A stretch of DNA of 64,000 bases from Actinobacillus lignieresii (GTDB lineage Bacteria > Pseudomonadota > Gammaproteobacteria > Enterobacterales > Pasteurellaceae), in contig NZ_UFRM01000001.1 of assembly GCF_900444945.1 (NCBI RefSeq), positions 816,501-880,500 of the forward strand, in the 5' to 3' direction. The notes beneath the pieces are model-generated. The model searched no databases. It was not told where the DNA came from and saw only the letters and a program-made list of their open reading frames with translations. The translations under genes and the position numbers were made by a program. Positions 21,531 to 31,496 of the stretch are shown piece by piece. Every line of letters begins with the position of its first letter. Positions within the stretch are counted from its first letter, which is position 1.

Positions 21531-22490
21531 TTAATTGATTGAAGTAAACATTCTGTCAAAACGTAAACCGCTTGGATATTCATTCGGTTTTTTATCTAAA
21601 CTTAACCAAATAAATGTCGCTTTACCGACTACGTTTTGTTCCGGTACGAATCCCCAGAAGCGGCTGTCTTCACTGTTATCACGGTTATCGCCCATTACAA
21701 AGTAATGTCCTTCCGGTACAATCCATTCGCCCGGAGGCATACCTTCTTGTGCAAATAAGTACGGTTCATAATTAAATGCAAACGGGTTATTTAAGATTTG
21801 GTGGGTAACGTCGCCTTTCTCGGTACGTTCAATTTGCATTTCGCCGTGATAGAAGAAATCCGCATTCGGCTTACCTTCGCCGTATTCAAATACCGTTTGT
21901 TTACCATCTGCGTGAGTAACGGTTAATTGCTGTGTATGCGAATCGTATTTCACTCGATCACCGCCAACACCTACTACACGTTTAATATAATCGACATGCG
22001 CTTGTTTCGGTGCTTTAAATACAATCACATCGCCACGTTCCGGATGACCAGTTTCAATTAAAGTATTTTGCCAAATCGGATCTTTAATGCCGTAGCTGAA
22101 TTTATTCACGACTAAGAAATCCCCTACACGTAGGGTCGGTTCCATCGAACCGCTCGGGATTTGAAACGGTTCAAAAATAAACGAGCGTAGCACCGTGACA
22201 AAAAACAATACGCCGAAAAGCGAAGCGAAGAAATCACCGATAGCGGAGCGAGGTTGAATTTCCGCTTTTTCTTCTTCGGTTAAAGGACGGTTTAAACGTT
22301 TTTCTTCTCTGGCAATTGCCGCATTACGACGAGGATCCGCACTAAATTTATAGAATGCCCAAAAACCGCCGCAAATAACGACTAATGCAACCAATAATAT
22401 AGAAATGGTGTTCGGTAACTGCATTGAATCCAATGTTTTCCAAACACCATATAAAATTGCGATAAAAATAATCGGCATAATTTGCGCCAT
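21531..22490 (-). CDS. lepB: signal peptidase I
   Basis: Inner-membrane protease that removes Sec and Tat signal peptides in the periplasm. It is 319 residues. Two N-terminal membrane segments (about 5-25 and 28-47) come first, with another hydrophobic stretch at about 88-105. The Ser-Lys dyad is visible: Ser in PSGSMEPTLRVGD and Lys in YIKRVVGVGGDRV. Box E is GDNRDNSEDSRFWG. It lies downstream of lepA, the conserved lepA-lepB-rnc-era order. Confidence 0.97.
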   Translation of the reverse strand: MAQIMPIIFIAILYGVWKTLDSMQLPNTISILLVALVVICGGFWAFYKFSADPRRNAAIAREEKRLNRPLTEEEKAEIQPRSAIGDFFASLFGVLFFVTVLRSFIFEPFQIPSGSMEPTLRVGDFLVVNKFSYGIKDPIWQNTLIETGHPERGDVIVFKAPKQAHVDYIKRVVGVGGDRVKYDSHTQQLTVTHADGKQTVFEYGEGKPNADFFYHGEMQIERTEKGDVTHQILNNPFAFNYEPYLFAQEGMPPGEWIVPEGHYFVMGDNRDNSEDSRFWGFVPEQNVVGKATFIWLSLDKKPNEYPSGLRFDRMFTSIN

Positions 22491-22521
22491 TGTTTTCTCC
22501 TTAGTTTATTGATTACGGAAA

Positions 22522-22583
22522 ACACGGAATATGCGGTCGATTTTGCAACATTTTCACAAAATTTGACCGCTTATATTCCGTGT
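22522..22583 (-). terminator. lepA terminator, long stem with uptake-type arms
   Basis: ACACGGAATATGCGGTCGAT and its near-complement (22557-22583) form a stem of about 24 bp with one bulge, around an 11-base loop, in the lepA-lepB gap. Confidence 0.75.
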
Positions 22584-22594
22584 ATGCGTAACAA

Positions 22595-24394
22595 CTAGTC
22601 TTTACCTACATGAAGAATCGCTAAGAACGCTTCTTGCGGTACATCTACGTTACCGAGGGATTTCATTCGTTTTTTACCCTCTTTTTGTTTTTGTAGCAGT
22701 TTTTTCTTACGACTCACGTCACCGCCGTAACATTTCGCCAATACGTTTTTACGTAACTGTTTTACGGTCGAACGAGCAATAATATGGTTGCCGATTGCCG
22801 CTTGAATCGCAATATCGAATTGTTGGCGCGGAATCAACTCTTTCATTTTTTCCACTAGCTCACGTCCACGATAAGGCGCGTTATCTTTATGTACGATTAA
22901 TGCCAACGCATCGACACGATCACCGTTGATCATAATATCGACACGCACCATATCCGCCGTTTGGAAACGTTTGAAACCGTAATCCAAAGACGCATAACCG
23001 CGAGAAGTCGATTTTAAGCGGTCGAAGAAATCTAACACCACTTCGCCCATCGGGATCTCGTACGTAAGTGCGATTTGGTTACCGTGGTAAACCATATTGG
23101 TTTGTACGCCGCGTTTTTCCACACAAAGGGTAATCACGTTACCTAAATACTCTTGCGGCACTAACATATTACATTCGGCAATCGGTTCGCGAATTTCCGC
23201 AATATTACTGATCGGCGGTAATTTTGACGGGCTGTCCACATAAATGCTTTCGCCGTTGGTTTGTACCACTTCGTAAACTACCGTCGGTGCGGTGGTAATT
23301 AAGTCGAGATCATATTCGCGCTCTAAACGTTCTTGAATGATCTCCATGTGTAATAAGCCTAAGAAGCCGCAACGGAAACCGAAACCTAATGCGGTCGAGT
23401 TTTCCGGTTCATAGAAAAGCGAGGCGTCATTCAGACTTAATTTACCTAATGCGTCGCGGAACGCTTCATAATCGTCCGAGCTAATCGGGAACAAGCCCGC
23501 ATAGACTTGCGGTTTAACTTTTTTAAAGCCCGGTAACACTTCGGTCGCCGAATTATGATGATGGGTTAAGGTATCGCCCACCGGTGCGCCTAAAATATCT
23601 TTAATCGCACAGACCACCCAGCCCACTTCGCCGGTTTTAAGTTCTGCGGTATCCACTTGTTTCGGTGTAAAAATACCTAAACGATCAACGTTATACGATT
23701 GACCGGTACTCATCACTTTAATTTTATCGCCTTTTTTGATTGTACCGTTTTTCACACGTACTAAAGACACGACACCTAAATAGTTATCAAACCACGAGTC
23801 GATAATCAGCGCTTGTAACGGTGCATCGGGATCCCCTTCCGGTGCCGGAATTTTTTTCACGATGTCTTCCAACACGTCTTCAATACCTAAACCGGTTTTT
23901 GCCGAACAACGCACCGCATCCATCGCATCAATCCCCACGATGTCTTCAATCTCTTCCGCCACTCGTTCCGGTTCTGCCGCCGGTAAGTCGATTTTATTCA
24001 GAATCGGTACAACTTCTAGATCCATTTCAATTGCGGTATAGCAGTTTGCCAATGTTTGCGCTTCCACACCCTGACCGGCATCCACCACTAATAACGCCCC
24101 TTCACAAGCGGCAAGCGAACGAGAAACTTCATAAGAGAAGTCCACGTGTCCCGGTGTGTCGATAAAGTTTAATTGATAAGTTTCGCCGTCTTTCGCTTTA
24201 TAATTAAGCGTTACGCTCTGTGCTTTGATCGTGATTCCACGTTCGCGTTCTAAATCCATCGAGTCTAAAACTTGCGCTTCCATTTCACGATCCGATAAGC
24301 CGCCGCAAGTTTGGATTAAACGGTCGGATAAGGTTGATTTACCGTGGTCAATGTGGGCAATAATTGAAAAGTTACGAATATTTTGCATTTTCAT
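22595..24394 (-). CDS. lepA: translation factor LepA (EF4)
   Basis: Ribosome-dependent GTPase implicated in back-translocation and 30S biogenesis. It is 599 residues, identical to the E. coli length. G1 is [10 protein letters not shown]3 DTPGHVDF, G4 NKIDLP, and [14 protein letters not shown] is switch I. The C-terminal LepA-specific domain ends in [20 protein letters not shown], as in the family. An ATG two codons later (MQNIRNFS) also fits. Confidence 0.98.
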   Translation of the reverse strand: MKMQNIRNFSIIAHIDHGKSTLSDRLIQTCGGLSDREMEAQVLDSMDLERERGITIKAQSVTLNYKAKDGETYQLNFIDTPGHVDFSYEVSRSLAACEGALLVVDAGQGVEAQTLANCYTAIEMDLEVVPILNKIDLPAAEPERVAEEIEDIVGIDAMDAVRCSAKTGLGIEDVLEDIVKKIPAPEGDPDAPLQALIIDSWFDNYLGVVSLVRVKNGTIKKGDKIKVMSTGQSYNVDRLGIFTPKQVDTAELKTGEVGWVVCAIKDILGAPVGDTLTHHHNSATEVLPGFKKVKPQVYAGLFPISSDDYEAFRDALGKLSLNDASLFYEPENSTALGFGFRCGFLGLLHMEIIQERLEREYDLDLITTAPTVVYEVVQTNGESIYVDSPSKLPPISNIAEIREPIAECNMLVPQEYLGNVITLCVEKRGVQTNMVYHGNQIALTYEIPMGEVVLDFFDRLKSTSRGYASLDYGFKRFQTADMVRVDIMINGDRVDALALIVHKDNAPYRGRELVEKMKELIPRQQFDIAIQAAIGNHIIARSTVKQLRKNVLAKCYGGDVSRKKKLLQKQKEGKKRMKSLGNVDVPQEAFLAILHVGKD

Positions 24395-24499
24395 CGGGCA
24401 ATAAATGTCCTGTGTTGTAATAAATTTATTTAAAGGGAAAATTAACCGACCAATTCTACTTTAAATCCGCTACTTTGGAAAGGAAAAGCACAAAAAAGC

Positions 24500-24553
24500 A
24501 AGCGGTCGTTTTTCCAAGAAATTTTGCAAAAAAATCTTGAAAAAAGACCGCTT
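24500..24553 (-). terminator. thi operon terminator, paired uptake signals
   Basis: AAGCGGTCGTTTTTCCAAGA pairs almost fully with TCTTGAAAAAAGACCGCTT around an A-rich loop, 15 bases after the thiE stop. It ends in the uptake signal ACCGCTTGT. Confidence 0.75.
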
Positions 24554-24567
24554 GTATAAATAAAAAA

Positions 24568-25224
24568 TTATAATAGTCGTTTGACGGCTTGAGAAACATC
24601 CGAAGCTAAACTAATTGCAGTAATTACCGCGACGCCGTCCGCTCCGTTTTGTTTCAAGGTTGCCACGTGTTCGGCTTTCACTCCGCCGATAGAAACAATC
24701 GGCTTACGAATTCCGGCTTCACGGGCTTTTTTAACAAAATCCAAACCGATCGGCGGATTATGTTTTTCTTTGGAATTGTTCGGGAAGACCGGACCTAATC
24801 CGCAATAATCCACTTCAATCATTTGCTCGGAACGCCAAAGATCTTCTAAGGTATTATTCGATAAGCCGATAATCAAAGGTTTATCGGTCATCTGCCGAAT
24901 CATTATCGGAGACATATCCTTTTGTCCGACATGTACACCGTCCGCATCAATCTCGATTGCTAACGCAACGTTATCGTCCACAATAAACGGAACCTTGTAT
25001 CGGCGACATAAATCACGGCATTGAATCGCTAATGCTTTTTGCGCATTCGGCTGATCTTCCAGCGAGTTTTTGCTTTTATCACGAAATTGAAAGCAAGTAA
25101 TCCCCGCTTGCAATGCCTGTTCTAAAATCAACAAGAGATTTTGGCTTCGATCTTCGGTCGGATTCAGACAATCTTGCGTGCCGGCAATAAAATAAAGTTG
25201 GAGCATTTGTCGAATATCGTACAT
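24568..25224 (-). CDS. thiE: thiamine-phosphate synthase
   Basis: Joins HMP pyrophosphate and thiazole phosphate to thiamine monophosphate; TIM barrel. Motifs are CFQFRDKSKN, VPFIVDDNVALAIEIDADGV, HVGQKDMS, GLGPVFPNNSKEKHNPPIGL (phosphate loop) and VSIGGVKAEHV. The frame is open to 25278, but AAGGAA lies six bases before the ATG at 24 codons into the intergenic side, at 25224 (MYDIRQML), which is the better start and avoids overlap with thiD. Last gene of the thi operon. Confidence 0.95.
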   Translation of the reverse strand: MYDIRQMLQLYFIAGTQDCLNPTEDRSQNLLLILEQALQAGITCFQFRDKSKNSLEDQPNAQKALAIQCRDLCRRYKVPFIVDDNVALAIEIDADGVHVGQKDMSPIMIRQMTDKPLIIGLSNNTLEDLWRSEQMIEVDYCGLGPVFPNNSKEKHNPPIGLDFVKKAREAGIRKPIVSIGGVKAEHVATLKQNGADGVAVITAISLASDVSQAVKRLL

Positions 25225-25234
25225 TATCATTTCC

Positions 25235-26047
25235 TTATTTTGACAGTTCCTGATACGCCCAATGGTTTGTCGGCCCATGCCCTTGCCCGATATTCAGCGG
25301 ATGCGAAATCGCCGCACTGATATAGGCTTTTGCAACTTTTATCGCATTTTCTACCGCCTGTCCTTTGGCTAATTCCGCAGTAATACAAGCGGAAAACGTA
25401 CAGCCGGTGCCGTGCGTATGACGGGTCGGGAAACGTGGACATTCCAAAGTAAACTGTGAATTTGGTGTAAATACCCAATCACGGCAATGCGTACTTTGCG
25501 AATCGGCTAAATGCCCGCCCTTAATCACTACTGTCTTAACACCTAAATCTTGCAATTTTTTTGCCGCCTGATAAGCGGTCGTATCATCGATAATTTTCAC
25601 ACCGGTTAAGGCTTCCGCTTCGGGTAAATTCGGCGTAATCACATCTGCGAGCGGTAATAAATGCGTCTTTAAGGCGTTAATCGCATTTTGTTGTAATAAC
25701 GGCGCACCGCCTTTAGCGATCATTACCGGATCAAGTACTAATTTACCGAAATTATACTGACGTAAAGCATTTACCACACATTCAATCACTTCCGCCGTAC
25801 CTAACATACCGATTTTAAAGGCTGAGATTTGAAAGTCTTCTGCGATTGCTTTAAGTTGCGATTCAATTGTACTGAGCGGCACGCTATGAATATCGAATAC
25901 GCCCAACGTATTTTGCGCGGTAATCGCGGTCAGCACCGATGTGCCGAAAACACCTCGCATTTGGAAGGTTTTTATATCCGCCTGAATCCCCGCTCCGCCA
26001 CCGCTATCCGAACCGGCGACAGTTAAAGCCTGTGCTATCTTTTCCAT
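25235..26047 (-). CDS. thiD: hydroxymethylpyrimidine / phosphomethylpyrimidine kinase
   Basis: Phosphorylates HMP twice to HMP pyrophosphate. Ribokinase-like fold, 270 residues. N-terminal ALTVAGSDSGGGAGIQADIK, VLDPVMIAKGG and the anion hole with catalytic Asp-like Cys region HTHGTGCTFSACITAELAKG are diagnostic. Pairs with TenA and ThiXYZ in salvaging the pyrimidine moiety. Confidence 0.97.
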   Translation of the reverse strand: MEKIAQALTVAGSDSGGGAGIQADIKTFQMRGVFGTSVLTAITAQNTLGVFDIHSVPLSTIESQLKAIAEDFQISAFKIGMLGTAEVIECVVNALRQYNFGKLVLDPVMIAKGGAPLLQQNAINALKTHLLPLADVITPNLPEAEALTGVKIIDDTTAYQAAKKLQDLGVKTVVIKGGHLADSQSTHCRDWVFTPNSQFTLECPRFPTRHTHGTGCTFSACITAELAKGQAVENAIKVAKAYISAAISHPLNIGQGHGPTNHWAYQELSK

Positions 26048-26072
26048 ATATTTCTCTCTAGTAAGTCGTTCA

Positions 26073-27017
26073 CTATGGTTTCAATTCAACCGTATATGTT
26101 TTTAGCTCGGGTACAGTTTTAGTCAAACCGTTCTTTTGCATAAACTCGCTGAATTTTTGATATTTTTCACGATCTAATTTACGAGGTTCATCCGCTAACT
26201 TCGGTAACGTATCACGCCACGCGAGACGATTTAATTCCGTATCCAATTCCTTTGGCTTATAGCTGACAAAGCTATGCCACGCTTCGTCCGGCGACTGTTT
26301 TAAATAATGCGTTGCTTGTTCTAAAGCGGTCAAAAATGCGGAAAATTTTGCATCGTTCGCTTTATCTTTATGCGCGACCAGAATTAATTCTTCATAAACC
26401 GGTACGCCGAAATCTTCCACAAAGAATGCTTTACCTTCATGTTTTTCCAACTGCATCTGGTTTAATTCAAAATTACGAAAGCCGCCGATAATCGCATCAA
26501 CTTGACCTCTAATCAGACTGGGAGAAAGTGACCAATTTACATTGATCAATTCCACGTCTTTCGCTAAAACCCCCGAATTAGCTAACATAGTATTAAGCAA
26601 CGCATCTTCAAAACCGCTTACCGAATAACCGATTTTCTTACCTTTTAAATCGGCGATATTTTTTACCGAGCCGTTTTTCAAAACGATTAAGCTATTCAGC
26701 GGTGTCGGAACCAACGTACCGAAACGGACTAACGGCAAACCTTGATCGACTTGTAGTTGTAATTGCGGTTGGTAATCCACCGCAATATCCGCCTGCCCTG
26801 CGGCAACCAGTTTCGGCGGCATAGACGGATCCGCCGGCTCGACAAGCTCGACATCCAAACCGTTTCGCTTAAAATAACCTTGTTGCTGAGCCACAATAAT
26901 CGCAGCGTGATCAGGATTAACGAACCAATCTAATAAGACCGTCATTTTTTCGCCAGCCTGTGCTTGTAATGCCAAGCTACAAGCGGTCAGAAAAGCTAAT
27001 TTTTTTACATATTTCAT
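26073..27017 (-). CDS. thiY: pyrimidine (HMP)-type substrate-binding protein of a thiamine-precursor ABC transporter
   Basis: Periplasmic binding protein of the NMT1/Thi5-like family, 314 residues. The signal peptide spans about 1-21 (MKYVKKLAFLTACSLALQAQ then AGEK). The mature start VLLDWFVNPDHAAIIVAQQQ and DPSMPPKLVAAGQADIAVDY are typical of ThiY-type proteins that bind aminopyrimidine precursors. It shares the operon with the permease and ATPase but is separated from them by thiF, S, G, H and tenA. Riboflavin or taurine binding proteins share the fold; operon and riboswitch favour HMP-type ligands. Confidence 0.85.
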   Translation of the reverse strand: MKYVKKLAFLTACSLALQAQAGEKMTVLLDWFVNPDHAAIIVAQQQGYFKRNGLDVELVEPADPSMPPKLVAAGQADIAVDYQPQLQLQVDQGLPLVRFGTLVPTPLNSLIVLKNGSVKNIADLKGKKIGYSVSGFEDALLNTMLANSGVLAKDVELINVNWSLSPSLIRGQVDAIIGGFRNFELNQMQLEKHEGKAFFVEDFGVPVYEELILVAHKDKANDAKFSAFLTALEQATHYLKQSPDEAWHSFVSYKPKELDTELNRLAWRDTLPKLADEPRKLDREKYQKFSEFMQKNGLTKTVPELKTYTVELKP

Positions 27018-27038
27018 CCTTTTCTCCTTTAAGAAAGA

Positions 27039-27689
27039 TTATATTGTTTGATCAAGCCCCATTTGCCAAAATTCGACTTCCATACGTGTCGCCGTGGTAA
27101 AAATCTCTTGTAATTTTGCGAGATGTTCCGCCGGCAAGTTTTCGCAGAGCTGATTAAGATAATCAGCCAGTTTTGCCACTGCCGCTTGGTATTCGGGAGC
27201 CGCATAGGTATCAATCCATGCCTGATACGGTGTATTTTCTACCGCACTGTCGGCTAACTTTTTACCGATTTCCGCATAGCCGATTGCACAAGGTGCTATC
27301 GCGGTAAATAGTTCGGCTAATCCGCCTCGCATACCGCAATCGAGTACATAACGTGTATAAGCGACACACGCCGAGCTTTCCGGCGTTTTACGCACCTCTT
27401 GTTCCTCAATCCCCCATTCACGACAAAACTGCAAGTGCAGTTCCACTTCGTTTAAGATGGCTTGTGTCGCATCCAATGCGTAACGCATTTGGTCAAAATT
27501 TTCCGCTTTATAAATACCGAGCGATAATGCTCGGCAATATTGATAAAGATACAGATAATCTTGTTTCAAATAATGCTGAAAGCTACTTTTCGGCAAGCTA
27601 CCGTCCGCCATTTTTTGCACAAAAAGATGTTCAGTATATGCACGCCAGTAAGGCTCTGCATTTTGGATAAATTGCTGAATAGCGGTCAT
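27039..27689 (-). CDS. tenA: aminopyrimidine aminohydrolase TenA
   Basis: Thiaminase II family enzyme that hydrolyses aminomethyl-pyrimidine to HMP, so salvaging degraded thiamine. The family Cys is in IAPCAIGYAEIG, and the acidic residue before the C-terminus in ATRMEVEFWQMG. AAGGAG lies just before the ATG at 27689 (MTAIQQFIQ), giving 216 residues. An upstream in-frame start at 27710 lacks such a site. It sits between thiH and thiY. Confidence 0.94.
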   Translation of the reverse strand: MTAIQQFIQNAEPYWRAYTEHLFVQKMADGSLPKSSFQHYLKQDYLYLYQYCRALSLGIYKAENFDQMRYALDATQAILNEVELHLQFCREWGIEEQEVRKTPESSACVAYTRYVLDCGMRGGLAELFTAIAPCAIGYAEIGKKLADSAVENTPYQAWIDTYAAPEYQAAVAKLADYLNQLCENLPAEHLAKLQEIFTTATRMEVEFWQMGLDQTI

Positions 27690-27715
27690 TTTTTCTCCTT
27701 TTTTAACCATATCAT

Positions 27716-28861
27716 TTAAGATAACGTTCTACCTAAATACGGTTCCCAATCTTTCCAAACCGGTTGTAAGCCCCGTTTAACCAATTCGGCAGCAATAATT
27801 TGCGGAGGACGCTCATCATCCGGTGAGAATTGTTCGAGATGTTTATCGTCTTCTTCCGCATAGCCGCCCGGCTGTGTTTTCGAGCCTGCGCTGATGGTAT
27901 TGATCGCAATCGGAATCACGTTATTGCGGAAATTGGCACTTTCACGAGTCGAAAGCGAAAGTTCTACTTCCGGGAAACAAAGACGGAATGCACAAATAAT
28001 TTGTAACAGTTGCTTATCGCTCATTTGCGAAGCCGGCTGTAATCCACCAACACAAGGTCGTAAACGAGGAAATGAGATTGAATAACGGCTTTGCCAATAT
28101 TTATTTTGCAGGTAATTCAAATGCTCGCCGACAAAGTAAATATCGGTACGCCAGTCATTTGAAAGCCCGATTAATGCACCTAAACCGATTTTATCTATGC
28201 CCGCTTGCCCTAAACGATCTTGGCTGTCCAAACGGTAAATAAAATCCTGTTTCTGACCGCGTAAATGATGTTTGGCATATTCGGCGGCATTATAGGTTTC
28301 TTGATAAACCAGCACGCCGTCCAAGCCGAGTGTTTTTAATTCGGCATATTCTTCGGATTGAAGCGGCTGTACTTCCATTAATAAGGCGGAAAAATGCGGG
28401 CGGATCAGTTTTAATTTTTCTCTAAAATAAGCCATACCGACTTTGGTTTCGTGTTCGCCGGTTACCAGTAATAAATGCTCGTAGCCCATCGACTTAATCG
28501 CTTTGATTTCATTGAGAATTTCTTGCTCGTCAAGAATCTTACGCTTAATGCGGTTACTCATTGAAAAACCGCAATAAGTACAGTCATTGGTACATACATT
28601 AGAGAGATAAAGCGGTAGATAAAAGCCGACCGTATTACCGAAACGCTGACGAGTAAGCTGTTGAGCCAGCTGTGCCATCGGTTCTAAATAGGCTTCCGCT
28701 GCCGGCGAGATTAATGCCATAAAGTCATTTAAATCTCGGTTTGAACTTTGCAGCGCATTCTCTACGTCCGCTGAAGTTTTTGCTCTTAACGATAAAGCGA
28801 AATGCCCCCAATCGAGCGTTTGCCAATAATCGCTAAAATGCGAGAACTGATTCGTTTTCAT
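27716..28861 (-). CDS. thiH: 2-iminoacetate synthase ThiH (radical SAM)
   Basis: Cleaves tyrosine to dehydroglycine for thiazole formation, the anaerobic route (ThiO is the aerobic alternative). The radical SAM cluster motif CTNDCTYCGFS (CxxxCxxC) is intact. YLPLYLSNVC, LLLVTGEHETK and SFPRLRPCVGG are characteristic. It is 381 residues (E. coli 377). It lies just downstream of thiG. Confidence 0.97.
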   Translation of the reverse strand: MKTNQFSHFSDYWQTLDWGHFALSLRAKTSADVENALQSSNRDLNDFMALISPAAEAYLEPMAQLAQQLTRQRFGNTVGFYLPLYLSNVCTNDCTYCGFSMSNRIKRKILDEQEILNEIKAIKSMGYEHLLLVTGEHETKVGMAYFREKLKLIRPHFSALLMEVQPLQSEEYAELKTLGLDGVLVYQETYNAAEYAKHHLRGQKQDFIYRLDSQDRLGQAGIDKIGLGALIGLSNDWRTDIYFVGEHLNYLQNKYWQSRYSISFPRLRPCVGGLQPASQMSDKQLLQIICAFRLCFPEVELSLSTRESANFRNNVIPIAINTISAGSKTQPGGYAEEDDKHLEQFSPDDERPPQIIAAELVKRGLQPVWKDWEPYLGRTLS

Positions 28862-28870
28862 TGCAACTCC

Positions 28871-29641
28871 CTAGCCTAAAAAGCCGGTTAATGGGCTGGT
28901 TGCCTGTGCGGTTTGACTTACTTTGCCAAGCCCTGCCAAATAACCTAAACGACCGGCTTCCACCGCTAATTTAAAGGCTTGTGCAACTTGAATCGGATCA
29001 CGGGCTACCGCCATTGCCGTATTAACTAATACCGCATCCGCACCCATTTCCATTGCTTGTGCAGCGTGGCTCGGTGCGCCGATACCGGCATCCACTACCA
29101 CCGGCACTCGGCTTTGTTCAATAATAATGCGTAAAAAGTCTTGGGTTTTTAGCCCTTGGTTGGTTCCAATCGGTGCCCCTAACGGCATCACCGCCGCACA
29201 ACCGACTTCTTCCAAACGTTTGCATAACACCGGATCCGCACCGCAATAAGGCAATACGATAAAACCTTCTTTCACCAACATTTCCGCACCTTTTAGCGTT
29301 TCAATCGGATCCGGCAGCAAATAACGAACATCAGGGTGAATTTCAAGTTTTATCCAGTTAGTTTGTAGTGCTTCTCGTGCCAGTTTTGCCGCAAAGACCG
29401 CTTCTTCCGCCGTTTTCGCCCCCGAGGTATTCGGTAACAGTTTTACGCCGCTCTGAATCAACGGCGTTAAAATATCATCTTGTGTCTGTGCTAAATCCAC
29501 ACGTTTCATCGCCATTGTGGCTAATTGAGAACCCGATGCGACAATACTTTGTTGCATCACTTTAGGGTTTGAAAATTTGCCCGTGCCGGTAAAAAGACGG
29601 GAGTGAAATTCGGTATCACCAATTTTAAGCAGATCTGTCAT
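28871..29641 (-). CDS. thiG: thiazole synthase ThiG
   Basis: Forms the thiazole ring from DXP, ThiS-thiocarboxylate and dehydroglycine. TIM barrel, 256 residues. Motifs are [40 protein letters not shown] (Schiff-base Lys) and [19 protein letters not shown]. In the operon between thiS and thiH. Confidence 0.97.
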   Translation of the reverse strand: MTDLLKIGDTEFHSRLFTGTGKFSNPKVMQQSIVASGSQLATMAMKRVDLAQTQDDILTPLIQSGVKLLPNTSGAKTAEEAVFAAKLAREALQTNWIKLEIHPDVRYLLPDPIETLKGAEMLVKEGFIVLPYCGADPVLCKRLEEVGCAAVMPLGAPIGTNQGLKTQDFLRIIIEQSRVPVVVDAGIGAPSHAAQAMEMGADAVLVNTAMAVARDPIQVAQAFKLAVEAGRLGYLAGLGKVSQTAQATSPLTGFLG

Positions 29642-29722
29642 ATTCTTTTTCCTTATTTATATGCCTTCCGAGTGAAGGATTTTTTCTAAAATATTACTAT
29701 TTCTAATTTGTACTAAACGTTA

Positions 29723-29923
29723 TCAGCCGCCGGCTATCGCTTTAAATACGGTAAGCTTCGCCCCTTCTTGCAACAGATAATTTTGCCATTCGCTTTTCGG
29801 AATAATCTGTTGATTTAATGCGACCGCCACACCTTGTAAATTAGCTTGTGAAAGTGCTAACGCCGTTTGGATAGACGTATTTTCCGCTACGTCAAACGGT
29901 TGATTATTAATGAAAATTTGCAT
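29723..29923 (-). CDS. thiS: sulfur carrier protein ThiS
   Basis: Ubiquitin-like protein of 66 residues ending in AIAGG. The C-terminal Gly-Gly is adenylated by ThiF and converted to a thiocarboxylate that supplies thiazole sulfur. MQIFINNQPFDV and the GVAVALNQQIIPKSEW region fit ThiS. It is 30 bases downstream of thiF. Confidence 0.95.
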   Translation of the reverse strand: MQIFINNQPFDVAENTSIQTALALSQANLQGVAVALNQQIIPKSEWQNYLLQEGAKLTVFKAIAGG

Positions 29924-29953
29924 ATTTCCTCACTTTCAAAATTCGTTTATAAC

Positions 29954-30703
29954 TTATAATGTTCCGCATACTCGACAACGTTTATCTTTTACCATTTCAA
30001 TTTGTTGCCACATCAAACTTCTTCCGTCAAACACACCGAACTTTCCGTCACAAGAAACGGGTAAACCCAGTAAAAATTTCAGCGCTTCTAACGCCTGTAA
30101 ACTGCCGATAATACCGACAATCGGTGCTAAAACACCGGCGGTGCGACAATTTAGATTACCGATCTCAGTATCGGGAAATAGGCAGGCGTAGCAGCCGTGT
30201 TGATAAGGCGGAAACACACCCAATAATTGCCCGTCCATACCGACCGCCGAACCGGAAATCAGCGGAATTTGGTTTTCCACACACACTTTATTAACCGCAT
30301 GACGGGTTTCCATATTGTCCGAGCAATCCAACACTACATTGACTTTATTTACCCAATACGTCAAATTGTCGGCAGTTAATTGTTTATTGATAGCGACAAC
30401 TTCAACCAACGGATTAATCGCTTGTAAATTTAGCCGAGCCTGCTCGCTTTTCGGCTTATTCAAATCTTTCATGCCGAACAATGTTTGGCGTTGTAAATTG
30501 GTTAAATCCACCTTATCAAAGTCGGCTAAATAAAGTTTTCCGACACCGGCGGATGCGAGATATTGTGCAACCGGCGAACCGAGTCCGCCGCAGCCCACTA
30601 CCAATACTCGACTTTTGGCTAACTTTTGCTGCCCTTCAATGCCGCATTCCTCCAACAGAATTTGGCGGCTATAACGCAGGAAATCTTGATCAGATAAACT
30701 CAT
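29954..30703 (-). CDS. thiF: ThiS adenylyltransferase ThiF
   Basis: E1-like enzyme activating ThiS, 249 residues. It begins RYSRQILLEECGIEGQQKL and has the nucleotide motif VVGCGGLGSPVAQYLASAGVG, DFDKVDLTNLQRQTLF and two CxxC zinc pairs (YACLF region and CRVCG at the C-terminus). MoeB is the near alternative; the position before thiS and behind the TPP riboswitch makes ThiF the right call. Confidence 0.95.
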   Translation of the reverse strand: MSLSDQDFLRYSRQILLEECGIEGQQKLAKSRVLVVGCGGLGSPVAQYLASAGVGKLYLADFDKVDLTNLQRQTLFGMKDLNKPKSEQARLNLQAINPLVEVVAINKQLTADNLTYWVNKVNVVLDCSDNMETRHAVNKVCVENQIPLISGSAVGMDGQLLGVFPPYQHGCYACLFPDTEIGNLNCRTAGVLAPIVGIIGSLQALEALKFLLGLPVSCDGKFGVFDGRSLMWQQIEMVKDKRCRVCGTL

Positions 30704-30746
30704 AACAATCTCTTAGTAAAAAATCTTAGAAAATCAACCGCTTGTA

Positions 30747-31496
30747 CTATCGCATATATTGAACCCACGGCAGCCAACGGCGTAGTAGCCTGTCGGTAAT
30801 AAAGTACAAACAAAGCGTCATTAGTAATAACACGGTTAAAGCGGCAAATAACAAATCGGTTTGCATTCGAGCATTGGCGTGTAACATCAAATAGCCTAGC
30901 CCTTGTGAAGACCCGACCCACTCCCCGACAACCGCCCCGATAGGTGCAACCGAAACTGCAATACGTAACCCAGATGCTAATGCAGGTAACGCCGCCGGCA
31001 GACGAACCCGAAGCAATATGGCAAGCGGTTTGATTTCTAAGGTTTTTGCCAATTCCAAATAGGCTTTGGGCGTATTACGCAGTCCGTCATAACAAGCAGC
31101 CGTCACCGGAAAATAAATGATCAATACGGTCATCGCAATTTTGGAAGCCATACCGTATCCGAGCCAAAGCACTAATAAAGGGGCGATAGCAAAAACCGGA
31201 ATAGCTTGAGAAATAACTAATAACGGTAATAAGAAACCGTTTAACCATTTGGAAAGTGAAAGTGCTAAGGCGGACATTACTCCAAGTAGGAAACCCAGAC
31301 TTAGGCCGGTAATAATTTCAATAAAGGTAATTTGGCTATGCTGCCAAAGTAGCGGAAATTGGCTGACGATTTGTTCAAATACCGTAAGCGGAGCAGGTAA
31401 CATATAATGCGGTAAAGCAAACCCGGTGACGACCGCCTGCCATAATAAAATCAGTAATAAGCTCAAACCGCCGATTTTGAATAGACGTTTAAACAT
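30747..31496 (-). CDS. thiX: thiamine-precursor ABC transporter permease
   Basis: Inner-membrane permease of the SsuC/ThiX class with about six membrane segments; the EAA-like loop is ELAKTLEIKPLAILLRVRLP with AALPALASGLRIAVSVAPIG after it. The ATG at 31496 (MFKRLFKIGG) overlaps the ATPase gene by eight bases, indicating coupling; an upstream start at 31511 would overlap more. Its partner binding protein is thiY. A role in pyrimidine-precursor uptake is inferred from the TPP-controlled operon. Confidence 0.85.
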   Translation of the reverse strand: MFKRLFKIGGLSLLLILLWQAVVTGFALPHYMLPAPLTVFEQIVSQFPLLWQHSQITFIEIITGLSLGFLLGVMSALALSLSKWLNGFLLPLLVISQAIPVFAIAPLLVLWLGYGMASKIAMTVLIIYFPVTAACYDGLRNTPKAYLELAKTLEIKPLAILLRVRLPAALPALASGLRIAVSVAPIGAVVGEWVGSSQGLGYLMLHANARMQTDLLFAALTVLLLMTLCLYFITDRLLRRWLPWVQYMR